Part shown: one piece after another, positions 16,297-24,899 of the stretch
Numbering within the stretch: position 1 is the stretch's first letter
Layout: each line of letters starts with the position of its first letter
From: Candidatus Bathyarchaeota archaeon
GTDB taxonomy: Archaea > Thermoproteota > Bathyarchaeia > 40CM-2-53-6 > DTDX01
Length of the DNA: 44,254 nucleotides
Reading direction: 5' to 3'
Assembly: GCA_018396815.1 (NCBI GenBank)
Contig: JAGTQY010000007.1
Coordinates: 1-44,254, forward strand
Position numbers and translations under genes: made by a program
Notes under the pieces: model-generated
Database searches by the model: none
Told to the model about the DNA's origin: nothing
What the model saw: only the letters and a program-made list of their open reading frames with translations

Positions 16297-18180
16297 ATGT
16301 ATGGTTACACCGGTAAATTACTAGAAGTGGATCTTTCAAATAAAAAAATAAATGAGATAAAAATTGATGAGGAAATTTTAAAGCAATATATAGGTGGGAG
16401 AGGTTTAGCGGTTAAAATTCTTTGGGATCGAATTGGCATCAAATGGGATTCGATAAATCCTTTTAGCCCAGAAAATATTTTATTGATTTTAACTGGGCCT
16501 TTAACAGGGTTTTTTCCTGGAGGAAGAATCTGTATTTCAGGCAAGTCGCCTCAAAGTAATGGAGTCGTCGGTTCTACAGTAGGAGGCGAATTTGGAATTG
16601 AACTTAAATGCGCAGGTTACGATGGAATAATAATCTCTGGAAAAGCTGAAACACCATGCTACATTTTTATTTCAGATTCTTATGTAGAGATTAAACGAGC
16701 AAGTCACATTTGGGGAAAAGGAGGAAAAGAAACACTAAAAACTCTTTTAAATGAAGGAAGAATGATGCTTCAAAAAAATAAATTAGGAAAATGGAGGGAA
16801 CCTGCTGTTTTATATATAGGACCGGCTGGAGAACGAAAAGTTAGGTTGGCAGCAGTTATGAGTAAGTTAACTCACGCTGCTGGTTATGGCGGTTATGGAG
16901 CGGTTATGGGATCAAAAAATCTTAAAGCAATTTTAGTTAAAGGTACTGGACCACTTCCTGAAGTTTTCAATATAGAAGAGGTTAATAAACTTATTAAATG
17001 TGCTTGTAAGGAATGTTATGAAAATCAAGCATTATTTAGACAATGGGGCACAGGTTACGGTGGTTATTATTTTGGAAATGTTACAAGTTCTGAGCCTATT
17101 AAAAACTGGCAAGAGGAGTGGCATGAGGAGAAAAGTTACTCAGTTACTCAATTTGAAAGATTCTGGGTTAAACGTTACTGGGGAGATTTCGGTTGTCCAA
17201 CTACATGTCTCAAAATTTCAACTTTCAAAATGAATTCCGAAAATATAGTAAGCGATAACCCTGATTATGAATTGCAAGCTTATCTTGGAACTAACTTAGG
17301 TATATTTAACCCGGTTGAAAACATATACTTATCTAGTTTAATTGATGAATTAGGGTTATGTGGAATAAACACAGGGAATATTTTAGGTTTTGTTGGAGAA
17401 CTTTATGAAAAAGGTATTTTAACAAAAGAAGATTTAGATGGGGTAGAATTAACATGGGGAAATCTTAATGCATTTGCTTTATTAATTAAGAAGATAGCCT
17501 ACAGAGAGGATATAGGGGATATTCTTGCAGAAGGTATTTATAGAGCTGCTTTAAAACTTTCAGAAATTAAAAAGAAAGATTTACTTAAATACACTGTTCA
17601 ATCTAAAGCTATTGCAATAGGGGCTCATGGTGTGAGAAGCGGTTTGGATTATACAGATAAGATTTCCTATGCTTGCTCAACACAAGGGGGAGATCACACT
17701 TCAGTAGCTAAACTCCCTTTAGATCATCCAAATAGTGAATTGACGGTTTTATTTTATGATTCGGGCGTAGTTTGTTGGTTTAATGATTGGGCTATTCAAA
17801 AAGATTTAAAATGGAAATTTATTAAAGCGGTTACTGGTTGGGATATAACAGAGAAAAAATGGTATGAAGAGTTGGCACCAAGGATATTAAGTATTCAAAG
17901 AATCTTACTTTTAATCGGTGGTCCAGATATTAAATGGATTCCTTTAAAAGATGATGAAAATCCCCAAAGATTTTATGAACCTTTACCTTCTGGTCCAGCA
18001 AAAGGACGATATGTTGATAGAAAGAAGTTCGAAGAAGAAAGGAAAGAATACTATAAAGCTTTAGGTTGGAGTGAGAAAGGTATTCCAACAAGCGAAACTT
18101 TAATGAAACTTGGTTTAAATGATGTAGTTCAGTTTTTAAAGCAAAAAATAAATGGGTTTTATTTAGATTCTACTTCTTGA
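16297..18180 (+). CDS. aor: Tungsten-dependent aldehyde:ferredoxin oxidoreductase family protein
   Basis: The 627-residue length and the N-terminus (GYTGKLLEVDLSNKKI, YIGGRGLAVKIL) match the AOR family, as do TGPLTGFFPGGRICISGKSP, AGYGGYGAVMGSKNLKAI, the pterin motif DELGLC (350-355) and GAHGVRSGLDY. Members oxidise aldehydes to acids at a tungsten-bispterin centre with ferredoxin as acceptor. The Fe-S motif normally reads C-x2-C-x3-C; here it reads D297-F-G-C300-P-T-T-C304, so the first cysteine is Asp. A fourth ligand is likely in DSGVVC downstream. GAGG precedes ATG. The last 22 bases overlap the convergent gene. Formaldehyde or amino-acid-derived aldehydes are plausible substrates. Confidence 0.93.
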   Translation: MYGYTGKLLEVDLSNKKINEIKIDEEILKQYIGGRGLAVKILWDRIGIKWDSINPFSPENILLILTGPLTGFFPGGRICISGKSPQSNGVVGSTVGGEFGIELKCAGYDGIIISGKAETPCYIFISDSYVEIKRASHIWGKGGKETLKTLLNEGRMMLQKNKLGKWREPAVLYIGPAGERKVRLAAVMSKLTHAAGYGGYGAVMGSKNLKAILVKGTGPLPEVFNIEEVNKLIKCACKECYENQALFRQWGTGYGGYYFGNVTSSEPIKNWQEEWHEEKSYSVTQFERFWVKRYWGDFGCPTTCLKISTFKMNSENIVSDNPDYELQAYLGTNLGIFNPVENIYLSSLIDELGLCGINTGNILGFVGELYEKGILTKEDLDGVELTWGNLNAFALLIKKIAYREDIGDILAEGIYRAALKLSEIKKKDLLKYTVQSKAIAIGAHGVRSGLDYTDKISYACSTQGGDHTSVAKLPLDHPNSELTVLFYDSGVVCWFNDWAIQKDLKWKFIKAVTGWDITEKKWYEELAPRILSIQRILLLIGGPDIKWIPLKDDENPQRFYEPLPSGPAKGRYVDRKKFEEERKEYYKALGWSEKGIPTSETLMKLGLNDVVQFLKQKINGFYLDSTS

Positions 18181-18908
18181 TACCATCTTTTTTTCGCTCC
18201 TATTTTTGCTCTCATTTTCCATTTCATACTTTTAGGTTCTTTATCTATTTTTTCAAGCAATTGAGCAATTTTGTTATTTAAATCTTTAATATCATTATCA
18301 CTTAACACATTTGATTTGTTAATATGCTCTATGAAGAAATCTTTTAATCTATTTAGGTTTGTAGTCACAGTGTAATAAAATCCCCAATCATCGGCTAATA
18401 ATTCAGCAATATAATTCCAGTTTATACAATCATTATCGCTATCCTCTAATTTATGTTCTCTTAACAACATTATTACATCTATGGCATCTTTTTCAGTAAA
18501 ATTAACTATTTGTAATTTTTCTAATAATAACTCAGCCAAAGGAATTGTTGGATAATCAACTTCTAATCTCCCTCTAAAATTTATTTTATGACACATATTA
18601 AGCTCATCAAAAAACACGTCTGCCACATAAGTTTTATCTTTAGAGTAAAAAGTATATCGTTTAGCTTCATAAATTGCTAAACTTTTCTTTAAATTATAAC
18701 CAAATTTTTCGAAAAGTTTTACTATTTCAGAGGCATATTTATTGTATGCAACAAAGTCTAAATCTGAAAGTGTCCTATTAAGTTTTGTATGAATCCATGA
18801 AAAAGTAGGGGAATGCAACCTAAAAGCAACAGCGCCTAAAATTCTAATTACAACACCGCATTGTTTTGCTTCTTCTACAATTTTTATAGCTTCTTGGGAA
18901 AAATCCAA
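18159..18908 (-). CDS. Nucleotidyltransferase-like protein
   Basis: The 249-residue protein shows features of the minimal nucleotidyltransferase/AbiEii fold: RILGAVAFRLHS (residues 22-33), LSDLDFVAY with Asp49 and Asp51, and a third acidic region ADVFFDE (97-102). The C-terminal part is helical with KDAIDVIMLLREHKL, a common element of AbiEii-type proteins. Stand-alone members serve as toxins or as tRNA- or protein-modifying enzymes; no antitoxin gene is evident here. TTG 18908 follows GAGGT. It is last in the operon after the metallophosphoesterase, and its 3' end overlaps the convergent AOR gene by 22 bases. Confidence 0.68.
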   Translation of the reverse strand: MDFSQEAIKIVEEAKQCGVVIRILGAVAFRLHSPTFSWIHTKLNRTLSDLDFVAYNKYASEIVKLFEKFGYNLKKSLAIYEAKRYTFYSKDKTYVADVFFDELNMCHKINFRGRLEVDYPTIPLAELLLEKLQIVNFTEKDAIDVIMLLREHKLEDSDNDCINWNYIAELLADDWGFYYTVTTNLNRLKDFFIEHINKSNVLSDNDIKDLNNKIAQLLEKIDKEPKSMKWKMRAKIGAKKRWYQEVESK

Positions 18909-18930
18909 GATAGTTTACCTCATAGTATTT

Positions 18931-19887
18931 TTAACCCGAAGTTAACATATATCCTTTAACTTTATCTTTTTCAAGGTTTACTATAGCTCCCCTAAGTATT
19001 CCTTCTCCATACTCACTTCCAGGATTTATACATAGTGTACGACCAATTACTCGTACTCCTCTAGACTCATGTATATGGCCATGTAAACCAAGTAATGGCT
19101 GATATTTTTCTATTGCTTTTCGAACAGCTATAGATCCTACTGGAATCATTTTAAATCCATCAGCACCAGTTACTGGTTTAAAGTTTTCATTTAACTTTGG
19201 TGCTGTATCTAAACCTGAATCATATGGAGGACAATGAAAATTGAATATAGCATTTTTAACATTTTTAACATTAGAGATCATAATCTCAATCTTTTTTTCT
19301 AATTCTTCCTCAGAAATATCACGTGGGCATTTCCATGGAGTTACATTAGAGTAACCAGTACTAATCATTTCATGATATCCGTCTATTTCAACAACCTTCC
19401 CTTCTGGATTCATTACATTTATAAAATTATACTTTTCAAAGATAGTATCTATTTCAAGGCTATCATCATTACCTGGAGTAATAAACAATTTTATATTTTT
19501 ATTTTTCAATTTTTCTTCAGCTACTTTTAACCAATTTTCTACTCTTTCCACCATTAGTTTTAAAAATAAGCTCTCAACTAACCCTTTGTTAATTGTAAGT
19601 TCCTCAATTTCTTTCTCATTTGTTAAGTATGGATAGTTGCCTCCATCTTTAATCAATTGTTCAATTCTTTTAATTTCTTCTTCATTTTTTAGTATTTTAT
19701 CGACTCCAAGATAGTTTACCTTATAATATCCATCACTTTGCTTAATTATAGGGATTATCATTTTTCCAGTTATATCGCCCCCTACGATAATAACGTTAGG
19801 TTTATAAACTTCTCCTGCTCTCAATAATTTCATAAAACATTTCTCAGAACCATGAAGATCTGTAGCATAAAATATTCTAGTAAACAT
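18931..19887 (-). CDS. Calcineurin-like metallophosphoesterase
   Basis: The protein has the metallophosphoesterase motif series: YATDLHGSE (D10, H12), GGDITG, PGNDDS, FNFHCPPYDS and LGLHGHIHES. Members hydrolyse phosphomonoesters or diesters using two metal ions. I place the start at ATG 19887, five bases after GGTGA; an in-frame ATG at 19899 would lie in the ribosome binding site region and overlap the PLP-enzyme gene. The gap to that gene is four bases, so they are co-transcribed. The substrate is unknown. Confidence 0.86.
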   Translation of the reverse strand: MFTRIFYATDLHGSEKCFMKLLRAGEVYKPNVIIVGGDITGKMIIPIIKQSDGYYKVNYLGVDKILKNEEEIKRIEQLIKDGGNYPYLTNEKEIEELTINKGLVESLFLKLMVERVENWLKVAEEKLKNKNIKLFITPGNDDSLEIDTIFEKYNFINVMNPEGKVVEIDGYHEMISTGYSNVTPWKCPRDISEEELEKKIEIMISNVKNVKNAIFNFHCPPYDSGLDTAPKLNENFKPVTGADGFKMIPVGSIAVRKAIEKYQPLLGLHGHIHESRGVRVIGRTLCINPGSEYGEGILRGAIVNLEKDKVKGYMLTSG

Positions 19888-19891
19888 TTTT

Positions 19892-20782
19892 TCACCCATT
19901 TAAGTTATTAAAATTGTTAATTCTATTATTTAAAATTTTCTTCATTAACTCTGGAAATTTCATTCCAGAGCTTGTTATTGTAACACATATTCTATCATTT
20001 TTAGTAAACATTAAATGTCTTAAGGCTGCTACTGGAGCTGCAGATGCAGGTTCAGCAATAATCCCTTGTTTTGCTAAACTTATGCATGCATCTTTTATTT
20101 CGTCGTCTGAAACCTCTATAATTTCCCCTTTAGTCTCATTTATTAATTCAGAAATTTTCGGTTCTTCGAGTTTATAAAATCCTTTTATGCTATGGGCTAT
20201 GTTAGTTTTAGGTGCTATGGCTGCGACCATTTGTGCTTTTGTTCTCTTGCTTAATAAACCTTTACCTACACCTACAAAGTGTGTTCCATTGTTAGTTGGG
20301 CAAATTACTATTGTTGGTTTTATTTTTGCTATTTCCACCCCTATGTAACTATTTCCAATTAATCTTTCAGGACAATCTCCTGCATTAGCATTATAAATAT
20401 GTTTATTATTCTTTATAAAATCTTTTAGAGCTTTAACAGCAGTTAGATAATTCCCTTTAACCCTATGAATTACTGGATGGAAAATTTTTATAAGATTAAT
20501 CTTTTCATTAGGTATATCGGAGCCTATAAATATGTGAGCTTCAAAACCAACCATGTATGCATAAGCTGAAAAAGATACAGCCGCATTTCCAGAGCTGGCA
20601 CAAGCAAGTTTATTATATCCTTTCTTTTTCATATTTAAGATGACCATAACGCTTTCTCTATCTTTATGACTTCCAGTAGGATTCACTAATTCTAATTTAG
20701 CATAAATTTTACATCCAAATTCTTTGCTTTCTTTTTCAAGTTTAATTAAAGGTGTATTCCAACAGGGGTAAGTTAGAAACAA
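19892..20782 (-). CDS. Fold-type II PLP-dependent enzyme (threonine synthase-like)
   Basis: The 296-residue protein has the beta-family PLP site NPTGSHKDRES (Lys42 for the Schiff base), the substrate loop ASSGNAAVSFSAYA, and CPTNNGTHFVGVGKG in place of the usual glycine-rich phosphate loop. The late AEPASAAPVAAL segment is typical of threonine synthase and threonine dehydratase. It is shorter than canonical threonine synthases (about 350-400 residues). It lies between tdh and a phosphoesterase in a threonine-related operon, so threonine formation or deamination are the leading options. TTG 20782 is the start; the gap from tdh is 18 bases. Confidence 0.8.
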   Translation of the reverse strand: MFLTYPCWNTPLIKLEKESKEFGCKIYAKLELVNPTGSHKDRESVMVILNMKKKGYNKLACASSGNAAVSFSAYAYMVGFEAHIFIGSDIPNEKINLIKIFHPVIHRVKGNYLTAVKALKDFIKNNKHIYNANAGDCPERLIGNSYIGVEIAKIKPTIVICPTNNGTHFVGVGKGLLSKRTKAQMVAAIAPKTNIAHSIKGFYKLEEPKISELINETKGEIIEVSDDEIKDACISLAKQGIIAEPASAAPVAALRHLMFTKNDRICVTITSSGMKFPELMKKILNNRINNFNNLNG

Positions 20783-20800
20783 TATTATCAGCTCATTACC

Positions 20801-21766
20801 CTATACTATATTTTGAAGAAGTTTAAATTTTTGTTTTAACTTTTTAATCATGTCTTCTGCAACTTTGTTAAGATCGTTAAATTCTGGTTTCCAACCCCAT
20901 TCTTCTCTAGCAATAGAATCATCTAAAGATTTAGGCCAAGAATCGGCTATAATTTGCCTATAATCTGGTTTATATTCACATGAGAATGTGGGAATAAACT
21001 TTTTGATAGCTTCTTCTAATTCTCCTGCAGAAAAACTCATAGAGTTAACGTTAAAAACTCTATGTTTCAACTTTGACTCTTCTACTTTTGCTAAATTTAT
21101 TAATGCTTTAATAGCATCAGGCATATACATAATGGGGAGAACTGTATCTTTTCTTACGAAACAAGTATAATGTTTACCCTCTACAGCTGCATAAAACATT
21201 TCAACAGTATAATCGGTTGTGCCACCTCCAGGTTTAGTTTCGCTACTGATTATTCCTGGAAACCTTACGCATCGGAAGTCAACACCGTATTTTTTAAAAT
21301 AATAATTTCCCAATAATTCTTCGCAAACTTTTGTAATGCCATACATAGTTTCTGGAAACATAATTGTATCATTAGGTGTGTTAAATTTAGGGGCATTTTG
21401 ACCAAATACTGCTATAGAGCTTGCAGTTATAAGTTTTAACTTATATTTTCTTGTAACTTCAAGAATATTGTAAAAGCCATTCATGTTAACTTCATAGCAT
21501 AATTGAGGGTTTTGCTCACCAATAGCTGAAAGAATTGAAGCTAAATGATATATTGTATCAACATCATTATCCATGACTATTTTAGCTAATTGTTCTTTAT
21601 CCATAATATTTAAATAATAAAATGGTCCAGAGTTACGTAGCTTTTTAGTTGGTTTTGTAATATGCCCTGTAGCTATAACATTATCTTTTCCATATATACT
21701 TCTAAGCGCTGGAACTAATTCGCTTCCAATTTGACCGCACGCACCAGTTACAAGTATTTTAGTCAT
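20801..21766 (-). CDS. tdh: L-threonine 3-dehydrogenase, short-chain epimerase type
   Basis: The protein is an extended SDR: ILVTGACGQIGSELVPAL at the N-terminus, the strand-4 motif YHLASILSAIG, and the catalytic MYGITKVCEEL (Y-x3-K). The size (about 321 residues) and the kbl partner identify it as the epimerase-like threonine dehydrogenase, which oxidises threonine with NAD+ to 2-amino-3-ketobutyrate. I chose ATG 21766 with GGAGTGG upstream over an in-frame GTG at 21775 inside that site. It follows kbl by 21 bases. Confidence 0.88.
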   Translation of the reverse strand: MTKILVTGACGQIGSELVPALRSIYGKDNVIATGHITKPTKKLRNSGPFYYLNIMDKEQLAKIVMDNDVDTIYHLASILSAIGEQNPQLCYEVNMNGFYNILEVTRKYKLKLITASSIAVFGQNAPKFNTPNDTIMFPETMYGITKVCEELLGNYYFKKYGVDFRCVRFPGIISSETKPGGGTTDYTVEMFYAAVEGKHYTCFVRKDTVLPIMYMPDAIKALINLAKVEESKLKHRVFNVNSMSFSAGELEEAIKKFIPTFSCEYKPDYRQIIADSWPKSLDDSIAREEWGWKPEFNDLNKVAEDMIKKLKQKFKLLQNIV

Positions 21767-21787
21767 AAAAGCCACTCCGTAAAAGTC

Positions 21788-22993
21788 CTATTTAATTATT
21801 CCAAGTTTTTTGCCACATTTTTCTAGTGCTTCAATAGCTTTATCTAACTGCTCTTTATTATGTTCACTACATAATTGAATTCTTATTCTAGCTTTACCTT
21901 TAGGTACCATAGGGTAAAATATTGGTAAAACAAATATGCCTTCTTCCCAAAGTAATCTAGCGAATTCTTTAGCTTTTTCACTTTCTCCACAAATTATTGG
22001 AATAATTGGTGTTTCAGTATTGCCTGTATCGAATCCTAAATCTTTTACAGCTTTTAAAAAGTATTCTCTATTCCTCCAAAGTCTTTTAACTCTTTCAGGT
22101 TCATTTTCTAAAACATCTATAGCAGCTATGCAAGCTGCTGCTATCCCTGGAGGAAGGGCACCAGATAACAAGAATGTACGAGCTTTATTGTAAAGGAAGG
22201 CACGAATTTCTTCGCTTCCACATGAGATGTGCCCTCCAACTACTCCAAAAGCTTTGCTAAAAGTCCCCATTTCTAAATGAACTTCATCACGACTAAGACC
22301 AAAATAGTTTACAATTCCTCTTCCATTTTCACCTAATACACCTTCACCATGAGCATCGTCAACATAAACTCCAGCTCCATGTTCTTTAGCTAGCTTAACG
22401 ATTTCAGGTAAAGGCGCTATATCTCCATCCATACTGAATACTCCATCTGTTAAAATCCATATATGATTATATGGAGGGTTATGTTTTTCAGCCTCCTCTA
22501 AAACTCTAGCTAAATCATTTACATCTCTATGTTTATATACTACGCGATCTGCATGACTTAATCTAACACCATCAATTATGCTGCCATGATTAAGTTCATC
22601 TGAAATATAAAGATCACCTTTACCACAAAGCTGTGGAATAACCCCTTCATTAACCATATAACCTGTTTGAAAAGTTAATGAAGCGGGCGCACCTTTAAAT
22701 TTAGCTATACGCTTATCTAATTCTTCGTGTAAACTCATGTTACCTGCTATCGATCTATCACTTCCAGCTCCTGCTCCATATTTTCTAGTTGCATTTACCA
22801 TAGCTTCTACAACTTTAGGGTGAGTTGATAAATTTAAGTAATTATTAGCGCATAGCATAAGAACATCTTTTCCATTTACTTTACATACAGGTTGACTTGC
22901 AGTTTGAAGCTCTTTAAGTTCCCAATTTAATTGCTCCTTAACTAAACGATTATATTCTTCCACCATATATTGCGTTGGATGTCTTTTAACCAA
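21788..22993 (-). CDS. kbl: 2-amino-3-ketobutyrate CoA ligase (glycine C-acetyltransferase)
   Basis: The 401-residue alpha-oxoamine synthase shows NYLNLSTHPKVVEA, GAGSDRSIAGNMSLHEELD, TDGVFSMDGDIAPLPEIV, VYVDDAHGEGVLG and the PLP lysine in GTFSKAFGVVGGHISCG. It cleaves 2-amino-3-ketobutyrate with CoA to glycine and acetyl-CoA. The tdh gene downstream makes its substrate, which distinguishes it from BioF or HemA paralogues. Start is TTG 22993 after GTGAGGG. It is the first gene of the operon and lies divergent to a stand-alone RAM-domain protein. Confidence 0.92.
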   Translation of the reverse strand: MVKRHPTQYMVEEYNRLVKEQLNWELKELQTASQPVCKVNGKDVLMLCANNYLNLSTHPKVVEAMVNATRKYGAGAGSDRSIAGNMSLHEELDKRIAKFKGAPASLTFQTGYMVNEGVIPQLCGKGDLYISDELNHGSIIDGVRLSHADRVVYKHRDVNDLARVLEEAEKHNPPYNHIWILTDGVFSMDGDIAPLPEIVKLAKEHGAGVYVDDAHGEGVLGENGRGIVNYFGLSRDEVHLEMGTFSKAFGVVGGHISCGSEEIRAFLYNKARTFLLSGALPPGIAAACIAAIDVLENEPERVKRLWRNREYFLKAVKDLGFDTGNTETPIIPIICGESEKAKEFARLLWEEGIFVLPIFYPMVPKGKARIRIQLCSEHNKEQLDKAIEALEKCGKKLGIIK

Positions 22994-23155
22994 TATTTAA
23001 TCCCTCACGGATTTTCTTTATTTTTTATTAATTTTGCTATATTTAAATTTTACTTTTTTTCCAAAATTTTAGATTTTTTCTTAATTTTTTTAAGTTTAAT
23101 AAAGAAGAAAACATAATTTTAAATATAGGCTTAGATAATTTTATTTTGATGAAAA

Positions 23156-23386
23156 ATGGAAGCGTTTATTTTATTAAAAGTGAAGGGAGATCATAGAAAA
23201 ATTATGGAGGAAATATCAAAGTTTGATTATGTTAGACGCGTATATAATATTGCAGGAGATAGAGATGTTTTAGTTGAAGTTGAAATGAAGAAATTGGATG
23301 ATTTAAAAGATTTAATAAATAAAATTCGTTCCATCGATAATATTTTAGAAACAACCTCTTATATAGCACTTTCCCGTTATAAATAG
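23156..23386 (+). CDS. Stand-alone Lrp/AsnC ligand-binding (RAM) domain protein
   Basis: The 76-residue protein is a complete AsnC/RAM effector domain: FILLKVKGDHRKIMEEISKF, VRRVYNIAGDRDVLVEVEM and LINKIRSIDNILETTSYIAL. It lacks any helix-turn-helix. Such proteins assemble into octamers that bind amino acids and can associate with full-length Lrp proteins. It is divergent from the kbl/tdh operon and convergent with a full Lrp gene, so a role in sensing threonine or glycine is plausible. Confidence 0.85.
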   Translation: MEAFILLKVKGDHRKIMEEISKFDYVRRVYNIAGDRDVLVEVEMKKLDDLKDLINKIRSIDNILETTSYIALSRYK

Positions 23387-23419
23387 AAAAAATAAATTAA
23401 AGATTACAATATATTGGTT

Positions 23420-23887
23420 TTATTGTTCTTCTGGGATGTAACTAAATTCTTCCTTAATTGTAAATAATATTAAAATCGTGTTCGTACGAATTACTCCTTC
23501 CAAACTTCTTATTTTTTCCATAATCACTTGATGCAACTCATCTATATTACTTGTTACAATTTTTACTAAGAGATCAAAATCTCCAGTTGTACCCATAACA
23601 CTTAAAACTTCAGGGAATTTAGATATACGTTCCCCGATACTCTTTTCTTGCCCAGGAATTGTAGAAACCTGAATAAATGCAGTAACTTGCTTTCCAAATA
23701 CTTCATTCGGTATTATAACTATTTTTTTGAAAGCACAATCTTCCTTTAACTTTTTTATTCTATTATGTATAGTAACCGGACTTGTCTTAAGTTTCTCAGC
23801 AATTTCTGCATAGGTTAATTCAGGATTCTTGTATAATAATAATAAAATTTTAAAATCCATTTCATCTATATGTCTTTTTTTCTCCAA
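23420..23887 (-). CDS. Lrp/AsnC family transcriptional regulator
   Basis: The 155-residue protein has the N-terminal AsnC helix-turn-helix (IDEMDFKILLLLYKNPELTYAEIAEKLKTSPVTIHNRIKKLKE) and the C-terminal RAM domain (FIQVSTIPGQEKSIGERI, VMGTTGDFDLLVKIV, TNTILILFTIKEEF). These proteins sense amino acids and control amino-acid genes. TTG 23887 follows GGAG. It is convergent with the stand-alone RAM gene; the threonine-degradation operon next door is a candidate target. Confidence 0.9.
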   Translation of the reverse strand: MEKKRHIDEMDFKILLLLYKNPELTYAEIAEKLKTSPVTIHNRIKKLKEDCAFKKIVIIPNEVFGKQVTAFIQVSTIPGQEKSIGERISKFPEVLSVMGTTGDFDLLVKIVTSNIDELHQVIMEKIRSLEGVIRTNTILILFTIKEEFSYIPEEQ

Positions 23888-24030
23888 AATTTCTAACTCC
23901 TTTTAATAGTTATCAGTTTTTGCTTCATTTTTTTAATATTCATAACTGAAGAAATATTAATATAATTTTATAAAAAAGGAGTGAAAATTAATAAATTTTA
24001 ATTTATTTTCTAAAAAGTTTATTATAAAAA

Positions 24031-24780
24031 TTACTTGTAGGCTTTAACGTTGATGCTTAAAATTTTTCCAGTTAATTTTTCATTCATTCCAGGTTCATAA
24101 TATGGTTTTTCAGAGACTATTGTTATGTTTTTAAAACCTGCTTTTTTTATTGTTTCTAGGTACTCGTTTTTTTGCATTGCTCCAGCGATGCAATCAGCCC
24201 ATGCGTCAAGGTTTTTTCTGATTTCTTCAGGTAATTCCCCGTTTGTGACTAGATCTGAAATCATTAATCTACCGCCAGGTTTTAAAACTCTATAAGCTTC
24301 TTTAAAAGCTTTCAGTTTATCGATGCAAAGGTTTATAACGCAGTTGCTTATCACCACGTCAACTGAGTTATCTTCAATTGGTAAATTTTCTATTTCTCCA
24401 AGCTTAAATTCCACGTTTTTATATCCATATTTTTTAGCGATTTTTCTAGCTTTTTTAACCATTTCTTTAGTCATATCAACGCCTATAGCTAAACCTTTAG
24501 AACCAACTTTTTTTGAGGCTAAAAAAACATCTATTCCAGCGCCTGAACCTAAATCCAAAACTACTTCACCTTCTTTTAATTCTGCTAATGCTGTTGGGTT
24601 TCCGCATCCAAGCCCCATAAAAGCTTCTGTAGGAGCATTTTTTAATTCTTCTTCAGAATATCCAATAATCTTAGCTTGAGTTAAAGGATCTTCTATAGAA
24701 GCGCAAGAGCAGCAGCATTCATTTTTTTCAGCAATTTGAGAATACTTTTTTTGAACGTAATTTTTTATTTTTTCTTCCAA
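24031..24780 (-). CDS. arsM: Arsenite S-adenosylmethionine methyltransferase
   Basis: The 249-residue class I methyltransferase has the SAM motif VVLDLGSGAGIDVFLA (about 73-88) and the ArsM cysteines: an N-terminal CCCSC cluster, GLGCGNP (C59), SNCVINL (C147) and DCIAGA (C197), matching the As(III)-binding cysteines of known ArsM. It would methylate arsenite to methyl- and dimethylarsenicals. GGTGA precedes TTG 24780. No ArsR or arsenite pump gene is adjacent; it stands alone, divergent from the M20 gene. Confidence 0.88.
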   Translation of the reverse strand: MEEKIKNYVQKKYSQIAEKNECCCSCASIEDPLTQAKIIGYSEEELKNAPTEAFMGLGCGNPTALAELKEGEVVLDLGSGAGIDVFLASKKVGSKGLAIGVDMTKEMVKKARKIAKKYGYKNVEFKLGEIENLPIEDNSVDVVISNCVINLCIDKLKAFKEAYRVLKPGGRLMISDLVTNGELPEEIRKNLDAWADCIAGAMQKNEYLETIKKAGFKNITIVSEKPYYEPGMNEKLTGKILSINVKAYK

Positions 24781-24857
24781 TTTTTTTCACCTTTTATCTT
24801 GTAGAAAATAAAGATATAACAGCCTTATAAGCTTTTATTATATAACAATTGAGAAAC

Positions 24858-24866
24858 TATATAAAA
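24858..24866 (+). promoter_or_regulatory. TATA box for the M20 hydrolase gene
   Basis: TATATAAAA lies about 35-42 bases upstream of ATG 24900, with no Shine-Dalgarno in between, so the message probably has a very short leader. Confidence 0.45.
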
Positions 24867-24899
24867 CTTTAAATGTAAAGAACTTATTAAATAAAATTT

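Noticed and set aside
19892-20782. PLP enzyme as 2-amino-4-ketopentanoate thiolase subunit (OrtB), completing an ornithine pathway with the Ord-like gene
   Set aside because: OrtB is much longer than 296 residues, no OrtA is present, and the gene sits in a threonine operon 13 kb away.
24323-24679. 118-codon plus-strand frame opposite arsM
   Set aside because: Antisense to a well-supported methyltransferase gene, with no recognisable domain.
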